7,524 bases of DNA from Chloroflexota bacterium (GCA_016200675.1 JACQEH010000232.1:1-7524); one strand, 5' to 3'. Shown: positions 1 through 5,283, counted from the stretch's first letter. Notes: generated by a model from the sequence alone, not told the origin. Numbers and translations are program-made.

Positions 1-195
1 GGCCTGCCCGAGCACGACGCGTTCGTGGGCGTCCTGCGCGAGGCGATGGCGGTCGACCGGCTCGATCCGGTTGGCGTCTACTTCGGGACGAGCACCGGCC
101 AGGTCTATGGCAGCGCCGACGAGGGCCGGAGCTGGTTCCTCGTCGCCCACAACCTCCCGCCGGTCTGGTCGGTCGAGGCGATGGTCGTCGATTGA
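1..195 (+). CDS. BNR/Asp-box repeat (sialidase-like beta-propeller) protein, 3' end only
   Basis: This is the last 64 residues of a longer protein whose start lies before the window; the frame opens at base 1 and ends with TGA at 193-195. It contains the Asp-box signature S-x-D-x-G-x-x-W (SADEGRSW, residues 38-45 of the fragment), preceded by VYFGTSTGQVY, the usual strand-and-turn of a BNR blade. Such repeats build beta-propellers of the sialidase/photosystem-stability-factor type. Many proteins annotated as exo-alpha-sialidase or glycosyl hydrolase on this basis have no proven enzymatic activity, and no catalytic residue can be judged from this piece. The stop overlaps the start of the MoaD-like gene by 4 nt, so the two are probably co-translated. 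The fold call is good; the function is unknown. Confidence 0.8.
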   Translation, partial: GLPEHDAFVGVLREAMAVDRLDPVGVYFGTSTGQVYGSADEGRSWFLVAHNLPPVWSVEAMVVD

Positions 196-488
196 CCGCG
201 GACCGCGAGGCCAACCCGGGCGCGCCGGCCGTCGTCCACCTCCCACGGTCCCTTGCCGCGCTCTTTCCCGGCGCCCCACGCCGCCTGGAGGCAAGGGGCG
301 CGTCCGTGACCGACGTCGTCGATGACCTCGAGCGCCAGATTCCGGGCATTCGCAACCGGATCCTGGAGGCCGGTCCGGCGATCCGGACGCACCTCAACAT
401 CTTCGTGGCCGGGCAGCGGGCGAGCCTCGCCACCACCGTCCCGCCCGGGGCCGACGTCCACGTCATCCCGGCCGTATCGGGCGGCTGA
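192..488 (+). CDS. MoaD/ThiS-family sulfur-carrier protein
   Basis: A 98-aa ubiquitin-like (beta-grasp) sulfur carrier. Visible family features are a first strand VVHLPRSLAALFPG (residues 14-27), a helix VTDVVDDLERQIPGIRNRIL (39-58), the NIFVAGQR strand and turn, and the C-terminal strand VHVIPAVSGG ending in the diagnostic Gly97-Gly98. In this family the terminal Gly is adenylated by a MoeB/ThiF-type enzyme and becomes a thiocarboxylate sulfur donor, for example for molybdopterin, thiamin or cysteine synthesis. The TTG start at 192 is chosen because it overlaps the upstream stop (TTGA); the next in-frame start, GTG at 306, would delete the first strands. No moaE, thiG, moeB or cysM neighbour is visible, so the pathway is undetermined. 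Pairing with an Asp-box protein is something I recall from other high-GC genomes but cannot verify here. Confidence 0.88.
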   Translation: MTADREANPGAPAVVHLPRSLAALFPGAPRRLEARGASVTDVVDDLERQIPGIRNRILEAGPAIRTHLNIFVAGQRASLATTVPPGADVHVIPAVSGG

Positions 489-523
489 CCACCGCAACAC
501 CAACGCACCGTTGACCCGGCTGC

Positions 524-583
524 GATCATGGCCCGGTGACTGCAACCCGCTACCCGACTTCGGTACCCCCATCGCCACGATGA
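524..583 (+). promoter_or_regulatory. Possible leaderless start and 15-codon leader ORF before the deaminase
   Basis: A -10-like hexamer GATCAT (524-529) is followed after exactly 6 nt by GTG at 536. That GTG opens a 15-codon frame (VTATRYPTSVPPSPR) whose TGA at 581-583 overlaps the deaminase ATG at 580 as ATGA. The same 6-nt spacing separates -10-like hexamers from ATG 1733 and ATG 2405. The deaminase ATG has no purine-rich Shine-Dalgarno sequence, so termination-reinitiation from this leader is an attractive explanation. The peptide itself resembles nothing I know, and there is no good -35 box at 17 nt (a TTGACC at 511-516 is too close). Speculative. Confidence 0.25.
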
Positions 584-1581
584 CCGACGCCGCGTTCATC
601 CGCTCCTTGCCCAAGGTGGAGATGCACATCCACATCGAGGGCACCCTCGAGCCCGAGATGATGTTCGATCTGGCCGCCCGCAACCATGTGCGATTGCCGT
701 ATCGCTCAGTCGACGACGTGCGCGCCGCGTACGAGTTCGCCGATCTTCAATCGTTCCTCGACCTGCTCTACCGAGGCGCGACCGCGCTGCGGACGGTGCG
801 GGACTTCGACGATCTGACGTCGGCCTACCTCCGTCGCGCGGCTGCCGACGGGGTTCGCCACGCTGAGATCTTCTTCGACCCGCAGGTCCATACCGAGCGT
901 GGTGTGGGCTTTCCGGTGTTCATGCAGGGCTTTGCCGCAGCACGGACTCGGGCAGAGCAGGAGTTTGGGGTGGCCTCGTCGCTGATCATGTGTTTTCTTC
1001 GCCACCTGCGCGGGGAAGCCGCGACGGCGACGTTCGAGGAGGCCAAACCATATCTGGACCAAATCGTCGGCGTGGGTCTGGATTCGTCAGAAGTCGGCTA
1101 CCCACCGTCGGACTTCCGTCAGGTGTTCGAGAGCGCTCGCAACGTGGGCCTGCGAGCGGTGGCCCACGCCGGCGAGGAGGGACCACCCGCGTACGTTTGG
1201 GAGGCGATTGACGTGCTTGGCGTCGAGCGCATCGATCACGGTGTTCGAGCGGAAGAGGACGCGGCATTGGTGGCGCGTATCGTCGCCGACGGAATCACGC
1301 TCACGATGTGTCCGCTCTCCAACGTCAGGCTTCGCGTGTTCGATCGCATCGAAGACCATAACCTCGCGCGTCTGCTCGACCGTGGGGTGAAGGCGACCAT
1401 CAACTCCGACGATCCCGCGTATTTCGGCGGATATGTCGCGGACGACTACGCGGCCGTGGCATCCGGACTGGATCTCGATCGGGACGAGTTGGTCACGCTC
1501 GCCCGCAGCAGTGTGGAGGCTTCGTTTCTCCCACTCGACGCCAAAGGGCAGCTGATCAACGAGATCGCCGCCGTCGCGTAG
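580..1581 (+). CDS. add: Adenosine/adenine deaminase (zinc amidohydrolase), adenine-deaminase-like type
   Basis: A 333-aa zinc-dependent purine 6-amino hydrolase of the adenosine deaminase family, releasing ammonia from adenine or adenosine in cytosolic purine salvage. Visible motifs are KVEMHIHIEGTLEPEMMF with metal ligands His16 and His18, VAHAGEEGPP with His196 and proton-relay Glu199, ERIDHGVRA with His220, CPLSN, and NSDDPAYFGGY with Asp277/Asp278. The wording of these motifs (EGTLEPE, HAGEEGPPAYVWEA, DDPAYFGGYV) is closer to adenine deaminases of the fungal Aah1/Pseudomonas type than to E. coli Add, so adenine may be the substrate; this is inferred from remembered sequences. ATG 580 is chosen because the family starts about ten residues before the first HxH; the open frame extends upstream without similarity. 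Codon use differs from neighbours: by hand count about 22% of codons end in A/T, against about 7% in the start of the next gene, which may indicate transfer. Confidence 0.92.
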   Translation: MTDAAFIRSLPKVEMHIHIEGTLEPEMMFDLAARNHVRLPYRSVDDVRAAYEFADLQSFLDLLYRGATALRTVRDFDDLTSAYLRRAAADGVRHAEIFFDPQVHTERGVGFPVFMQGFAAARTRAEQEFGVASSLIMCFLRHLRGEAATATFEEAKPYLDQIVGVGLDSSEVGYPPSDFRQVFESARNVGLRAVAHAGEEGPPAYVWEAIDVLGVERIDHGVRAEEDAALVARIVADGITLTMCPLSNVRLRVFDRIEDHNLARLLDRGVKATINSDDPAYFGGYVADDYAAVASGLDLDRDELVTLARSSVEASFLPLDAKGQLINEIAAVA

Positions 1582-1602
1582 GGCCGAGACGGGCCACCCG
1601 GC

Positions 1603-1616
1603 CGCACATTCGTGCG
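1603..1616 (+). repeat. Small hairpin after the deaminase gene
   Basis: CGCAC (1603-1607) and GTGCG (1612-1616) form a perfect 5-bp stem with loop ATTC, 21 nt after the deaminase stop. An upstream GGCCG/CGGCC pairing (in 1582-1603) could extend the structure. There is no T-tract, so it is at best a weak intrinsic terminator. The rest of the 151-nt gap (1582-1732) holds only the -10-like element described separately. Confidence 0.25.
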
Positions 1617-1720
1617 ACCCAGTGAACGCCTGCTCGAGGAACGGCATCGAGCCTCGACTTCCCCAAGGATGGCAGCGTCGCCGCCGCAGCGGCAGCGTAG
1701 GTGGCGCGCCCGAGACCGGG

Positions 1721-1726
1721 TACCCT
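1721..1726 (+). promoter_or_regulatory. -10-like hexamer of a putative leaderless promoter for the PaiB-family gene
   Basis: TACCCT matches TANNNT and lies exactly 6 nt before ATG 1733, so transcription would begin at or next to the start codon. No Shine-Dalgarno sequence precedes the ATG, which agrees with leaderless translation. The -35 position (about 1698-1703, TAGGTG) is a poor match. Confidence 0.45.
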
Positions 1727-1732
1727 GCCCGC

Positions 1733-2371
1733 ATGTACGTGCCCGAGCACTTCCGGCCGACCGATGCCGACATCAGCGAGCTGCTGGAGCACCTCGGCGC
1801 CGCCGACCTCGTCACCGTGACCGCCGTCGGACTCCTGGCCACGATGCTGCCGCTCGCCTTCGACGCGCCGGGGTCGCGGGCGGGCACGGGTCCGGCCGGT
1901 TCCCTCATGGGCCACGTCGCCCGGAACAACCGCCAGTGGCGGGAGCCGGTCATCGGCGAGGCCCTCGTGATCGCGCGCGGCCCGGATGCCTACGTGACGC
2001 CGTCCTGGTACGCGACGAAGGGCGAGCACGGCCGGGTCGTCCCAACGTGGAACTACGTCACCGCCCACCTCCATGGCCGACTCGTCATCCACGACGACCC
2101 TGCCTGGGTCGAGGCGAACGTCCGCCGCCTCACGGCGCTCCACGAGGGCCGCCGCGACGCGCCGTGGTCCGTCGATGACGCGCCCCGGGCGTACGTCGAA
2201 GGGCAGCTCCGGGCGATCGTCGGCGTGGAGGTCCTCGTCGAGCGGATCGAGGCCAAGTTCAAGCTGAGCCAGAACCGATCGGAGCGCGACGTGGACGGGG
2301 TGATCGATGGCCTCTCGGCCCTGGGCGATGTCGCCATGGCGGATGCCATGCGCCGTTCGCAGGGTACCTAG
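1733..2371 (+). CDS. FMN-binding protein of the PaiB (negative transcriptional regulator) family
   Basis: A 212-aa protein matching the PaiB/FMN_bind_2 family across its length. It starts with the characteristic MYVPEHF and carries GHVARNNRQW, AYVTPSWYATKGEHGRVVPTWNY (residues 86-108) and the C-terminal KFKLSQNRSERDVDGVIDGL (from Lys175). Members have the split-barrel flavin fold of pyridoxamine-phosphate-oxidase-like proteins. Bacillus PaiB is described as a repressor of sporulation and protease genes, but no helix-turn-helix is evident here, so a flavin-dependent or heme-related redox role is equally open. ATG 1733 is chosen because the family begins exactly at MYxPxHF and a -10-like box sits 6 nt upstream; the open frame before it (from 1622) shows no similarity. 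Codon use is strongly G/C-ending. The DUF1304 gene follows after 33 nt with its own putative promoter. The function name is by family only. Confidence 0.9.
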   Translation: MYVPEHFRPTDADISELLEHLGAADLVTVTAVGLLATMLPLAFDAPGSRAGTGPAGSLMGHVARNNRQWREPVIGEALVIARGPDAYVTPSWYATKGEHGRVVPTWNYVTAHLHGRLVIHDDPAWVEANVRRLTALHEGRRDAPWSVDDAPRAYVEGQLRAIVGVEVLVERIEAKFKLSQNRSERDVDGVIDGLSALGDVAMADAMRRSQGT

Positions 2372-2392
2372 GAAACGCCCGCCGTTCCGGTC

Positions 2393-2398
2393 CAGAAT
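2393..2398 (+). promoter_or_regulatory. -10-like hexamer of a putative leaderless promoter for the DUF1304 gene
   Basis: CAGAAT lies 6 nt before ATG 2405, with the intervening bases GCCGGC, the same geometry as at 1721-1732 (TACCCT then GCCCGC). No Shine-Dalgarno sequence is present before ATG 2405. No convincing -35 box is visible. Confidence 0.4.
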
Positions 2399-2404
2399 GC
2401 CGGC

Positions 2405-2788
2405 ATGCATCCCATCGCCCAGCTTGCCGCCCTGTTCGCGGCGGTCGTCCACGTCGTCTTTTTCCTCATGGAGAGCGTATGGTTCGGCCGGGAGCGCATC
2501 TGGCGGCGCTTTGGGCTGGACTCGAGCGAGCAGGTGGAGGTCGTCCGCGCCTTCGCCTACAACCAGGGCTTCTACAACCTCTTCCTGGCCATCGGCGTGG
2601 GCGTCGGCATCGCGCTGATCCTGGCCGGGACGACCGATGCCGGGCGGGCGATCGTCCTCTTCGCCTGCGGCTCGATGGTGGCGGCGGGGCTCGTCCTCGT
2701 CCTCCACAACCGCAGCCTCCTGCGAGCGGCCGCGATCCAGGCCGTCCCGCCCCTCGTCGCCATCCTCGCGGCGGTCGTCCTGGGCTGA
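2405..2788 (+). CDS. DUF1304-family four-helix membrane protein
   Basis: A 127-aa integral membrane protein. Hydrophobic segments lie at about residues 6-25, 56-74, 82-100 and 106-126, giving four predicted helices. The first contains a conserved-looking His16 and Glu23 in the pattern VHVVFFLMESV, and the loop between helices 1 and 2 carries the family hallmark AYNQGFYNLFLA (51-62). This arrangement (H-x6-E in helix 1, NQGxYN before helix 2, short length) is what I recall for DUF1304, whose function is unknown. ATG 2405 is the natural start: it directly precedes the first helix and has a -10-like box 6 nt upstream. The 59-aa gene begins 2 nt after its stop, so the two are almost certainly co-transcribed. 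Confidence 0.85.
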   Translation: MHPIAQLAALFAAVVHVVFFLMESVWFGRERIWRRFGLDSSEQVEVVRAFAYNQGFYNLFLAIGVGVGIALILAGTTDAGRAIVLFACGSMVAAGLVLVLHNRSLLRAAAIQAVPPLVAILAAVVLG

Positions 2789-2790
2789 CA

Positions 2791-2970
2791 ATGGCCGACG
2801 ACCTCGATCCCCGCGAGGCAGAGCGGATCCGGCGCCGCGACCGCGATCTGGCGGCCGAAGAGCGGGCGCTCATGAATCCGGGCATGGGCAAGGTCTTCAA
2901 GCAGATCCAGGATGCTCAGGCGAAGGCGGCCAAGGAGCCACCGCGCCGGCGAACTCGCGGCCGGCCCTGA
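2791..2970 (+). CDS. Small charged hypothetical protein (59 aa)
   Basis: The 59-aa reading frame begins at ATG 2791, only 2 nt after the DUF1304 stop, and ends with TGA at 2968-2970. The first 27 residues are rich in Asp, Glu and Arg and look helical (EAERIRRRDRDLAAEERAL), followed by a short MNPGMGKVFKQIQDAQAKAAKE segment and a basic tail PPRRRTRGRP. It has no signal peptide, membrane segment or cysteine. I do not recognise a family. Translation is supported by the tight coupling to the upstream gene and by G/C-ending codons, but not by any homologue I can name. The basic tail could bind nucleic acid or the acidic membrane surface; that is conjecture. Confidence 0.6.
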   Translation: MADDLDPREAERIRRRDRDLAAEERALMNPGMGKVFKQIQDAQAKAAKEPPRRRTRGRP

Positions 2971-3036
2971 CGCCGCCGGCACGCGACCGTCGAGCATGTG
3001 ACCGAGCACGGGACCGCCGAGCGCAGCCTCGAGCGG

Positions 3037-3834
3037 TCAGGCCTCCCCTTCTTCGCCCTCCGGCAGCTCGCGACCGTACTGGCGGGCCTCATGGAGCCCG
3101 TACCCGAGCGTGTTCCAGAACGCGGCGGCGGCCTCGTTGCCGTCGCGGACGATGACGTTGACCTTTCGGCAGCCGGCGGCCAGCAGCCCGGCTTCGACCT
3201 GGCGGACCAGCTTCGTTGCAAGCCCGCTGCGCCGATGGCCCTCGGCGGTCGCGACGTGGTAGATCCAGCCGCGCCGCCCGTCCCAGCCACCCATCGCCGA
3301 TCCCACGATGGCAGCCCCCTGGGCAGCCACGAGGAGGAGGCCGGGGTTCCGCTGGGCGAATCTGCGGAGGCTCATGTCGTCGTCGCCGAGTGACCGGCAT
3401 CCCATCGCAGCCCAGAGAGTGCGGAGGCTCTCGCCGTCGCGCGAACGGAACTCGCGGATGACCACGGGCAGCGGCTCGGCCGCCCGTGGTGCCGGGCGCC
3501 CGCTGCGAGGCGCCGGGGCGGGCCGATCCGCCGACCGCGCGGCCCGGGCCGGCATGGCCGCCATCCGCTCGGCGAGATCGTAGATTGGGGCGGGACCGGA
3601 ACGGAGGGCGTCGACCGCCGCGCGGGCGACATCGAGGGTCGGGTATGGGCCGCGGACCAGCGGGAGGCCGAGCTCGTTCGTCAGCTCGGCATCCGTCAGC
3701 ATCCAACCCCCGGAGGCGTGCTCGACCGTGAACCTGCCATCACCGGTGGCGTAGCCCCCGGCCGCGGCGCGGACCAGCTTCGCCGGATCCGCCGGAGGCT
3801 TCGGGCGAGGTGGCCTGGACGACGCGGCAGCCAT
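3037..3834 (-). CDS. GNAT-family N-acetyltransferase (YpeA-like) with an extra N-terminal domain
   Basis: A 265-aa protein in three parts. Residues 21-78 form a compact domain (GGYATGDGRFTVEHASGGW...TNELGLPLVRGPYPTLDVARAAVDAL) that looks like three or four strands plus a helix and that I cannot name. Residues about 95-122 are an Ala/Pro/Arg-rich linker. Residues 123-257 are a GNAT fold: AAIVGSAMGGWDGRRGWIYHVAT gives the central strands, GHRRSGLATKLV (199-210) supplies the acetyl-CoA pyrophosphate loop, and RDGNEAAAAFWNTLGYG (230-246) is motif B. The order resembles E. coli YpeA, an uncharacterised acetyltransferase that is much shorter. The acyl acceptor is unknown. ATG 3834 gives the longest protein, and the N-terminal domain requires a start here. 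The gene stands alone, convergent with the 59-aa gene (66-nt gap with no clear terminator) and divergent from the kinase gene. Confidence 0.87.
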   Translation of the reverse strand: MAAASSRPPRPKPPADPAKLVRAAAGGYATGDGRFTVEHASGGWMLTDAELTNELGLPLVRGPYPTLDVARAAVDALRSGPAPIYDLAERMAAMPARAARSADRPAPAPRSGRPAPRAAEPLPVVIREFRSRDGESLRTLWAAMGCRSLGDDDMSLRRFAQRNPGLLLVAAQGAAIVGSAMGGWDGRRGWIYHVATAEGHRRSGLATKLVRQVEAGLLAAGCRKVNVIVRDGNEAAAAFWNTLGYGLHEARQYGRELPEGEEGEA

Positions 3835-3843
3835 GGTGATCAG

Positions 3844-3849
3844 AGCCTA
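3844..3849 (-). promoter_or_regulatory. Possible -10 box for the acetyltransferase gene
   Basis: Read on the - strand, TAGGCT lies 9 nt upstream of ATG 3834 and fits TANNNT; it would give a leader of only a few nucleotides. There is no Shine-Dalgarno sequence before the ATG. It lies 9 bp from the 12-bp palindrome at 3859-3870. Confidence 0.3.
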
Positions 3850-3858
3850 GCAGCGACC

Positions 3859-3870
3859 AGCAGCGCTGCT
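3859..3870. repeat. 12-bp perfect palindrome in the divergent region (possible operator)
   Basis: AGCAGCGCTGCT is its own reverse complement. It lies 25 bp upstream of the acetyltransferase start, in the -35 neighbourhood of that gene's possible promoter. A role as a binding site for a dimeric regulator is possible but unproven; a palindrome this short can also occur by chance in GC-rich DNA. Confidence 0.3.
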
Positions 3871-3897
3871 CCCGCCCACGGGCGCGCTCCCGTCGAC

Positions 3898-3926
3898 TTG
3901 ACGTTCGGCCCGCCTGGCCCGAACCT
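3898..3926 (+). promoter_or_regulatory. Possible promoter with embedded inverted repeat upstream of the kinase/DUF3037 unit
   Basis: TTGACG (3898-3903) is followed after 17 nt by GAACCT (3921-3926), a good -35 and a moderate -10 in the correct orientation for the kinase gene. The spacer and first bases of the -10 form an imperfect inverted repeat: TTCGGCCC (3904-3911) and GGCCCGAA (3916-3923), 7 of 8 positions pairing around GCCT. A regulator binding there would block this promoter. It would leave an untranslated leader of about 175 nt before GTG 4110, in which I see no recognisable riboswitch. Confidence 0.35.
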
Positions 3927-4096
3927 CGTCGCATCCAGCCGATCGCACGGAGGGTCCGCTCGTCTCCGCCCAGGGGACCGAGGCCCGCCGTGCCGGTGCG
4001 CGAAGCGCGGCGATGACCCCCGAGCAGCACGCCGCGATGGGGCCGCCCGGCGGCCGGCTGGGAGCGCGTGGACGGGGGCAGGATCCCACTGGGACG

Positions 4097-4102
4097 AGGA
4101 GG
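4097..4102 (+). promoter_or_regulatory. Strong ribosome binding site that sets the kinase start
   Basis: AGGAGG sits 7 nt before GTG 4110, an ideal Shine-Dalgarno spacing and the best such site in the window. It argues for GTG 4110 rather than the upstream in-frame ATG at 4068, whose extra 14 residues (MDGGRIPLGRGGAV) would be translated from this very sequence. Confidence 0.8.
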
Positions 4103-4109
4103 AGCGGTA

Positions 4110-4904
4110 GTGCCGTTGGTGCTCCGGACTGTCCGCGCCACCCGCTATGTCACGCCGTTCCGCGAGGGCGGATCCCTGCCCGGCCTGGTCGAGGCCGATG
4201 ACGACGGGCTCTACGTGGTCAAGTTCCGTGGCGCGGCCCAGGGCCCCCGGGCCCTCGCAGCCGAAGTCATCGCCGGGGAGCTCGGCCGGGCCATCGGGCT
4301 GCCGGTGCCGGAGCTCGTCCTCATCGACATCGACCCTGGCCTGACGGCCGCGGACCCGGATCCCGACCCGTTCGTTCAGGAACTCCTCGAGCGAAGCCCG
4401 GGTCGCAACCTCGGGGTGGACTTCCTGCCGGGATCGCTGACCTTCAGCCCCGCTGCCGACGCGCCGCTCGACCCTGCACTCGCCGCCGACATCGTCTGGT
4501 TCGACTCGCTCGTCACGAACACCGATCGCTCGCCGCGCAACCCGAATATCCTCGCCTGGCACCGTCGCCTCTACCTCATCGACCACGGCGCAGCCCTCTT
4601 CATCCACCACACCTGGCGGGAACCCGACGAGCATGCAGCGCGATCCCTCGCCACCATCCACGACCACGTCCTCCTGCCCGGAGCCGGATCCGTGGCCGAG
4701 GCCCACGCCCGGATGGCCCCGCTCGTGACCGCTGAACTGGTGGCGTCACTCGTCGACAGCGTGCCGGACTCGTGGCTCGCGGCCGACTCGCCGGTCGGCG
4801 GTCCGGCCGGCCAGCGGGCCGCCTACACGCGCTACCTCGCCCGCCGGCGCGACGCGCAGGCCGACCTCGCTCGGCAGATCGACGAGGTGGAACGTGCCGT
4901 CTGA
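4110..4904 (+). CDS. Compact HipA-like kinase
   Basis: A 264-aa protein with a HipA-type kinase layout. The N-terminal lobe has GLVEADDDGLYVVKFRGAAQG with probable ATP-binding Lys38, then LAAEVIAGELGRAIGLPVPE with Glu52 as its likely partner. The catalytic loop is DSLVTNTDRSPRNPNIL: Asp139 as candidate catalytic residue, with Asn144 and Asn146. LIDHGAALF puts Asp158 at the metal-binding (DFG-equivalent) position. Classical HipA toxins are about 440 aa, phosphorylate glutamyl-tRNA synthetase and pair with the DNA-binding antitoxin HipB; this protein lacks the N-terminal HipA subdomain and has no HipB-like neighbour. It belongs to the shorter HipA-like kinases that I recall being encoded next to DUF3037 proteins. 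GTG 4110 is chosen because of its Shine-Dalgarno sequence. It overlaps the DUF3037 gene by 11 nt. Substrate and role are unknown; spore-coat or lanthipeptide-type protein kinases are distant alternatives. Confidence 0.85.
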   Translation: MPLVLRTVRATRYVTPFREGGSLPGLVEADDDGLYVVKFRGAAQGPRALAAEVIAGELGRAIGLPVPELVLIDIDPGLTAADPDPDPFVQELLERSPGRNLGVDFLPGSLTFSPAADAPLDPALAADIVWFDSLVTNTDRSPRNPNILAWHRRLYLIDHGAALFIHHTWREPDEHAARSLATIHDHVLLPGAGSVAEAHARMAPLVTAELVASLVDSVPDSWLAADSPVGGPAGQRAAYTRYLARRRDAQADLARQIDEVERAV

Positions 4905-5283
4905 GCCCTTCCAGTACGCCATCCTCCGCGTCATGCCGCGGGTGGAACGTGGCGAGCGCGTCAACGTCGGGGTCGTGCTCTTCTGCCGCACGCGGCGGTT
5001 CCTGGGCTGCCGGATCGGCCTGAACGACATGCGGCGCGCCGTGCTGACGGCACTCGCTCCCGACGTCGACCTCGCGGCGATCGAGGCCCATCTCCGGGTC
5101 ATCGAGGGCATCGTCCGCGGCGACCCGGAAGCAGGGCCGATCGCGGCCCTCGCGGAGCCGGAGCGGTTCCGCTGGGTTGCCAGCCCGTCGAGCACCGTCA
5201 TCCAGCCGTCGGACGTCCACGGTGGCCTGACCGACGATCCCCCAGCGACCCTCGACCAGATCTACGCCTCGCAGGTCGACTGA
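4894..5283 (+). CDS. DUF3037-family protein, partner of the HipA-like kinase
   Basis: A 129-aa protein with the DUF3037 signature at its start: FQYAILRVMPRVERGERVNVGVVLFCRTRRFLGCRIG (residues 6-42), where the Y-x-I-x-R-x-x-P and E-R-x-N-V-G-V-V-L patterns are the recognisable core. The C-terminal part, ending HGGLTDDPPATLDQIYASQV, also fits that family. It has no membrane segment and no obvious DNA-binding helix-turn-helix. The GTG start at 4894 lies inside the kinase gene, giving an 11-nt overlap (stop of the kinase at 4902-4904), so synthesis of the two is probably translationally coupled and near-stoichiometric. The family's biochemical function is unknown to me; the coupling suggests a regulator, substrate or neutralising partner of the kinase. 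GAGG at 4884-4887 may serve as ribosome binding site. Confidence 0.86.
   Translation: MPSEPFQYAILRVMPRVERGERVNVGVVLFCRTRRFLGCRIGLNDMRRAVLTALAPDVDLAAIEAHLRVIEGIVRGDPEAGPIAALAEPERFRWVASPSSTVIQPSDVHGGLTDDPPATLDQIYASQVD

Noticed and set aside
511..529. TTGACC (511-516) as the -35 box for GATCAT (524-529)
   Set aside because: The spacing is 7 nt, not about 17, so they cannot form one standard promoter.
322..579. Upstream in-frame extension of the deaminase (86 further residues)
   Set aside because: It overlaps the MoaD-like gene in another frame, is Ser/Arg/Pro-rich without similarity, and the family begins only about ten residues before the first metal-binding HxH.
1087..1953. 288-codon open frame on the - strand opposite the deaminase
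   Set aside because: It overlaps the catalytic region of a clear deaminase gene, and its translation shows no coherent motifs.
1556..2791. 411-codon open frame on the - strand across the PaiB-family and DUF1304 genes
   Set aside because: Biased composition (Asp/Arg/His/Val) and no recognisable domain, while the + strand frames match known families end to end.
2971..3036. Terminator between the convergent 59-aa and acetyltransferase genes
   Set aside because: Only a 4-bp CGAG/CTCG pairing near 3019-3032 is visible, with no T-tract; nothing better is seen in this gap.
4068..4109. ATG 4068 as the kinase start
   Set aside because: GTG 4110 has AGGAGG at ideal distance, and the extra 14 residues include the translated Shine-Dalgarno sequence.
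3835..4109. A hidden gene, small RNA or riboswitch in the 275-nt divergent region
   Set aside because: The short open frames there (for example from ATG 4013) run out of frame into the kinase gene, with no motifs. Apart from the palindrome, the possible promoters and the ribosome binding site, I see no structure I can name.
4110..5283. A classical HipBA toxin-antitoxin operon
   Set aside because: The second protein has no helix-turn-helix and matches DUF3037, gene order is kinase first, and the kinase is about 60% of the length of HipA.
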